Assembly: GCA_001803565.1 (NCBI GenBank)
Contig: MHDQ01000062.1
Location: forward strand, 1-7,869
Length of the DNA: 7,869 nt
Direction: 5' to 3'
Source of the DNA: Nitrospinae bacterium RIFCSPLOWO2_12_FULL_45_22
GTDB lineage: Bacteria > 2-12-FULL-45-22
Each line of letters opens with the position of its first letter. Position 1 is the stretch's first letter. Both the position numbers and the translations under genes were made by a program. Below the pieces are notes generated by a model that was given only the letters and a program-made list of their open reading frames with translations, was not told the origin of the DNA and ran no database searches. Positions 6,868 through 7,869 of the stretch are shown here, in pieces.

Positions 6868-7869
6868 TTAATTGAGGCAAACATTAGCAAATATTAACGG
6901 ATTTTCTAAGACCATCCCTGACCCGTTAACCACGGCCCTTAACGGATCTTCTGCTACAATAAAGGTACGACCAGTCTCCTGGGAGAGGTAGGTGTCCAAC
7001 CCCCTCAGGAGAGAACCGCCACCAGCCAGCATGATACTATCTTGTTGGATATCTGCGGCTAGGGCCGCGGGGATGTGCTCTAAAGCCCTGATAATCAACT
7101 CAGCAATGGCCTTTAGCGGCCTCTTGAGCCCCGCTCTTATCAGTTCATTGTCTATGGTAACCGATTTAGGCAAATCTGTTACCATATCCTTTCCCCTTAC
7201 TGTGGTCTCTAGTTTTTCTGGTAAGGAAATGGCCGAGCCTATTTCTTTTTTTATTCTCTCTGCCTCAAGGAGGCTGATAACAAGGTTGCATTTTTGCCGG
7301 ATATGCTGTTGGATAGCCTCATCCATCTCGTCACCGGCTATTTTTATGGCCTCCCAATGGGCTATCTCAGATGAGGCTATGACCGCTACTTCCGTAGTCC
7401 CACCACCAATATCAACGATCATATGGGCGGTTGCTTCCTGAACCGGTATCTTTGCCCCTATAGCGGCTGCCATGGGTTCAGGGAGAAAATAGACTTTTCT
7501 GGCCTTACAATGCTGCGCTATCTCCCGGATAACCCTCCTCTCATACTGAGTAATGGCCGAGTGGACACAGATGAGCAGCCTGGGTTTTAGGAAGGCCTTC
7601 TTTTTTATGACCTGCTTCATGAAGGATGAGACCATCTGCTCTGTGCTGTCATAATCGGCTATACTTCCATCTTGCAGTGGCCTTATAGTCTTTATATAAT
7701 CTGGGGTCTTCCCAAACATATCCCTGGCTTCTTTACCCACTGCCCTAATAGAGGAATCCCTTTCTGATATTGCTACCACGGAAGGCTCATCCAAGACCAC
7801 CCCCTTTCCCTTAATATAGATGAGGGTATTGGCAGTACCAAGGTCTAGTGCTAAATCATCGTAAAAGAT
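6868..7869 (-). CDS. mreB: MreB cell-shape actin homologue, 5' end beyond window
   Basis: A bacterial actin that forms membrane-associated filaments and guides sidewall peptidoglycan synthesis in rod-shaped cells. The visible frame has 333 codons and is open to the right edge, so the start lies outside; the GTG at 7800 is internal, because the 23 codons before it encode the MreB N-terminal phosphate-1 signature DLALDLGTANT. Also present, numbered from the window edge, are EPMAAAIGA (131-139), phosphate-2 DIGGGTTEVAV (153-163) and the adenosine motif LAGGGSLLRGLD (282-293). The usual MreB stretch ICVPSGIT reads ICVHSAIT. Family length is about 340-350, so only about 5-15 residues are missing. 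The C-terminus ends FANVCLN. No mreC or mreD follows; the next gene downstream is aor, 320 bp away. A paralogue such as Mbl is possible. Confidence 0.93.
   Translation of the reverse strand: MFYDDLALDLGTANTLIYIKGKGVVLDEPSVVAISERDSSIRAVGKEARDMFGKTPDYIKTIRPLQDGSIADYDSTEQMVSSFMKQVIKKKAFLKPRLLICVHSAITQYERRVIREIAQHCKARKVYFLPEPMAAAIGAKIPVQEATAHMIVDIGGGTTEVAVIASSEIAHWEAIKIAGDEMDEAIQQHIRQKCNLVISLLEAERIKKEIGSAISLPEKLETTVRGKDMVTDLPKSVTIDNELIRAGLKRPLKAIAELIIRALEHIPAALAADIQQDSIMLAGGGSLLRGLDTYLSQETGRTFIVAEDPLRAVVNGSGMVLENPLIFANVCLN

Noticed and set aside
6992-7441. 149-codon open frame on the plus strand inside mreB
   Set aside because: It is antisense to a clearly conserved gene, with a low-complexity Ser/Ala/Ile-rich product that resembles no family.
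6868-7800. mreB starting at GTG 7800 as a complete 310-residue protein
   Set aside because: The same frame stays open to the window edge and encodes the conserved MreB N-terminus DLALDLGTANT, so GTG 7800 is internal and the gene is partial.

Overview
The window reads as a piece of chromosome from an anaerobic, diderm (outer-membrane) bacterium. An LptF/LptG lipopolysaccharide-export permease implies an outer membrane, a full-length tungsten-type aldehyde:ferredoxin oxidoreductase implies anaerobic metabolism, and MreB implies a rod-like cell. Base composition looks moderate (not strongly AT- or GC-rich). The mix, together with palindromic repeats in the larger non-coding gaps, resembles metagenome-assembled genomes of uncultivated candidate lineages, but I cannot name a phylum from this sequence alone.

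Layout: (1) 1-175 is non-coding, with a degenerate TTTAG-rich stretch and a small palindrome. (2) 176-2593 (+) is one uninterrupted 805-codon gene in which LptF and LptG, normally two proteins, are joined by a roughly 70-residue charged, Trp-rich linker. The linker contains a tandem 54-bp duplication and is followed by a perfect 13-bp inverted repeat. (3) 2594-2659 is a convergent gap holding a GAAA-loop hairpin. (4) 6547-2660 (-) is a three-gene cluster, transcribed in the order aldehyde ferredoxin oxidoreductase, MoaD/ThiS-like sulfur carrier, AMP-forming acyl-CoA ligase. (5) 6548-6867 is a 320-bp gap with possible promoter elements and a nested palindrome about 130 bp long. (6) 6868-7869 (-) is mreB, whose 5' end lies beyond the right edge of the window.

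How the genes may work together: the three-gene cluster makes biochemical sense as an aldehyde-to-acyl-CoA module. The AOR would oxidise an aldehyde to a carboxylate while reducing ferredoxin, the MoaD-like protein would supply dithiolene sulfur for the tungsten (or molybdenum) pterin cofactor, and the ligase would activate the acid with ATP and CoA. This is inference from families and adjacency; the substrate is unknown. LptFG and MreB belong to envelope biogenesis and are not obviously linked to that module.

The most unusual feature is the single-chain LptF-LptG permease. I saw no CRISPR array, tRNA, rRNA, transposase or phage gene.
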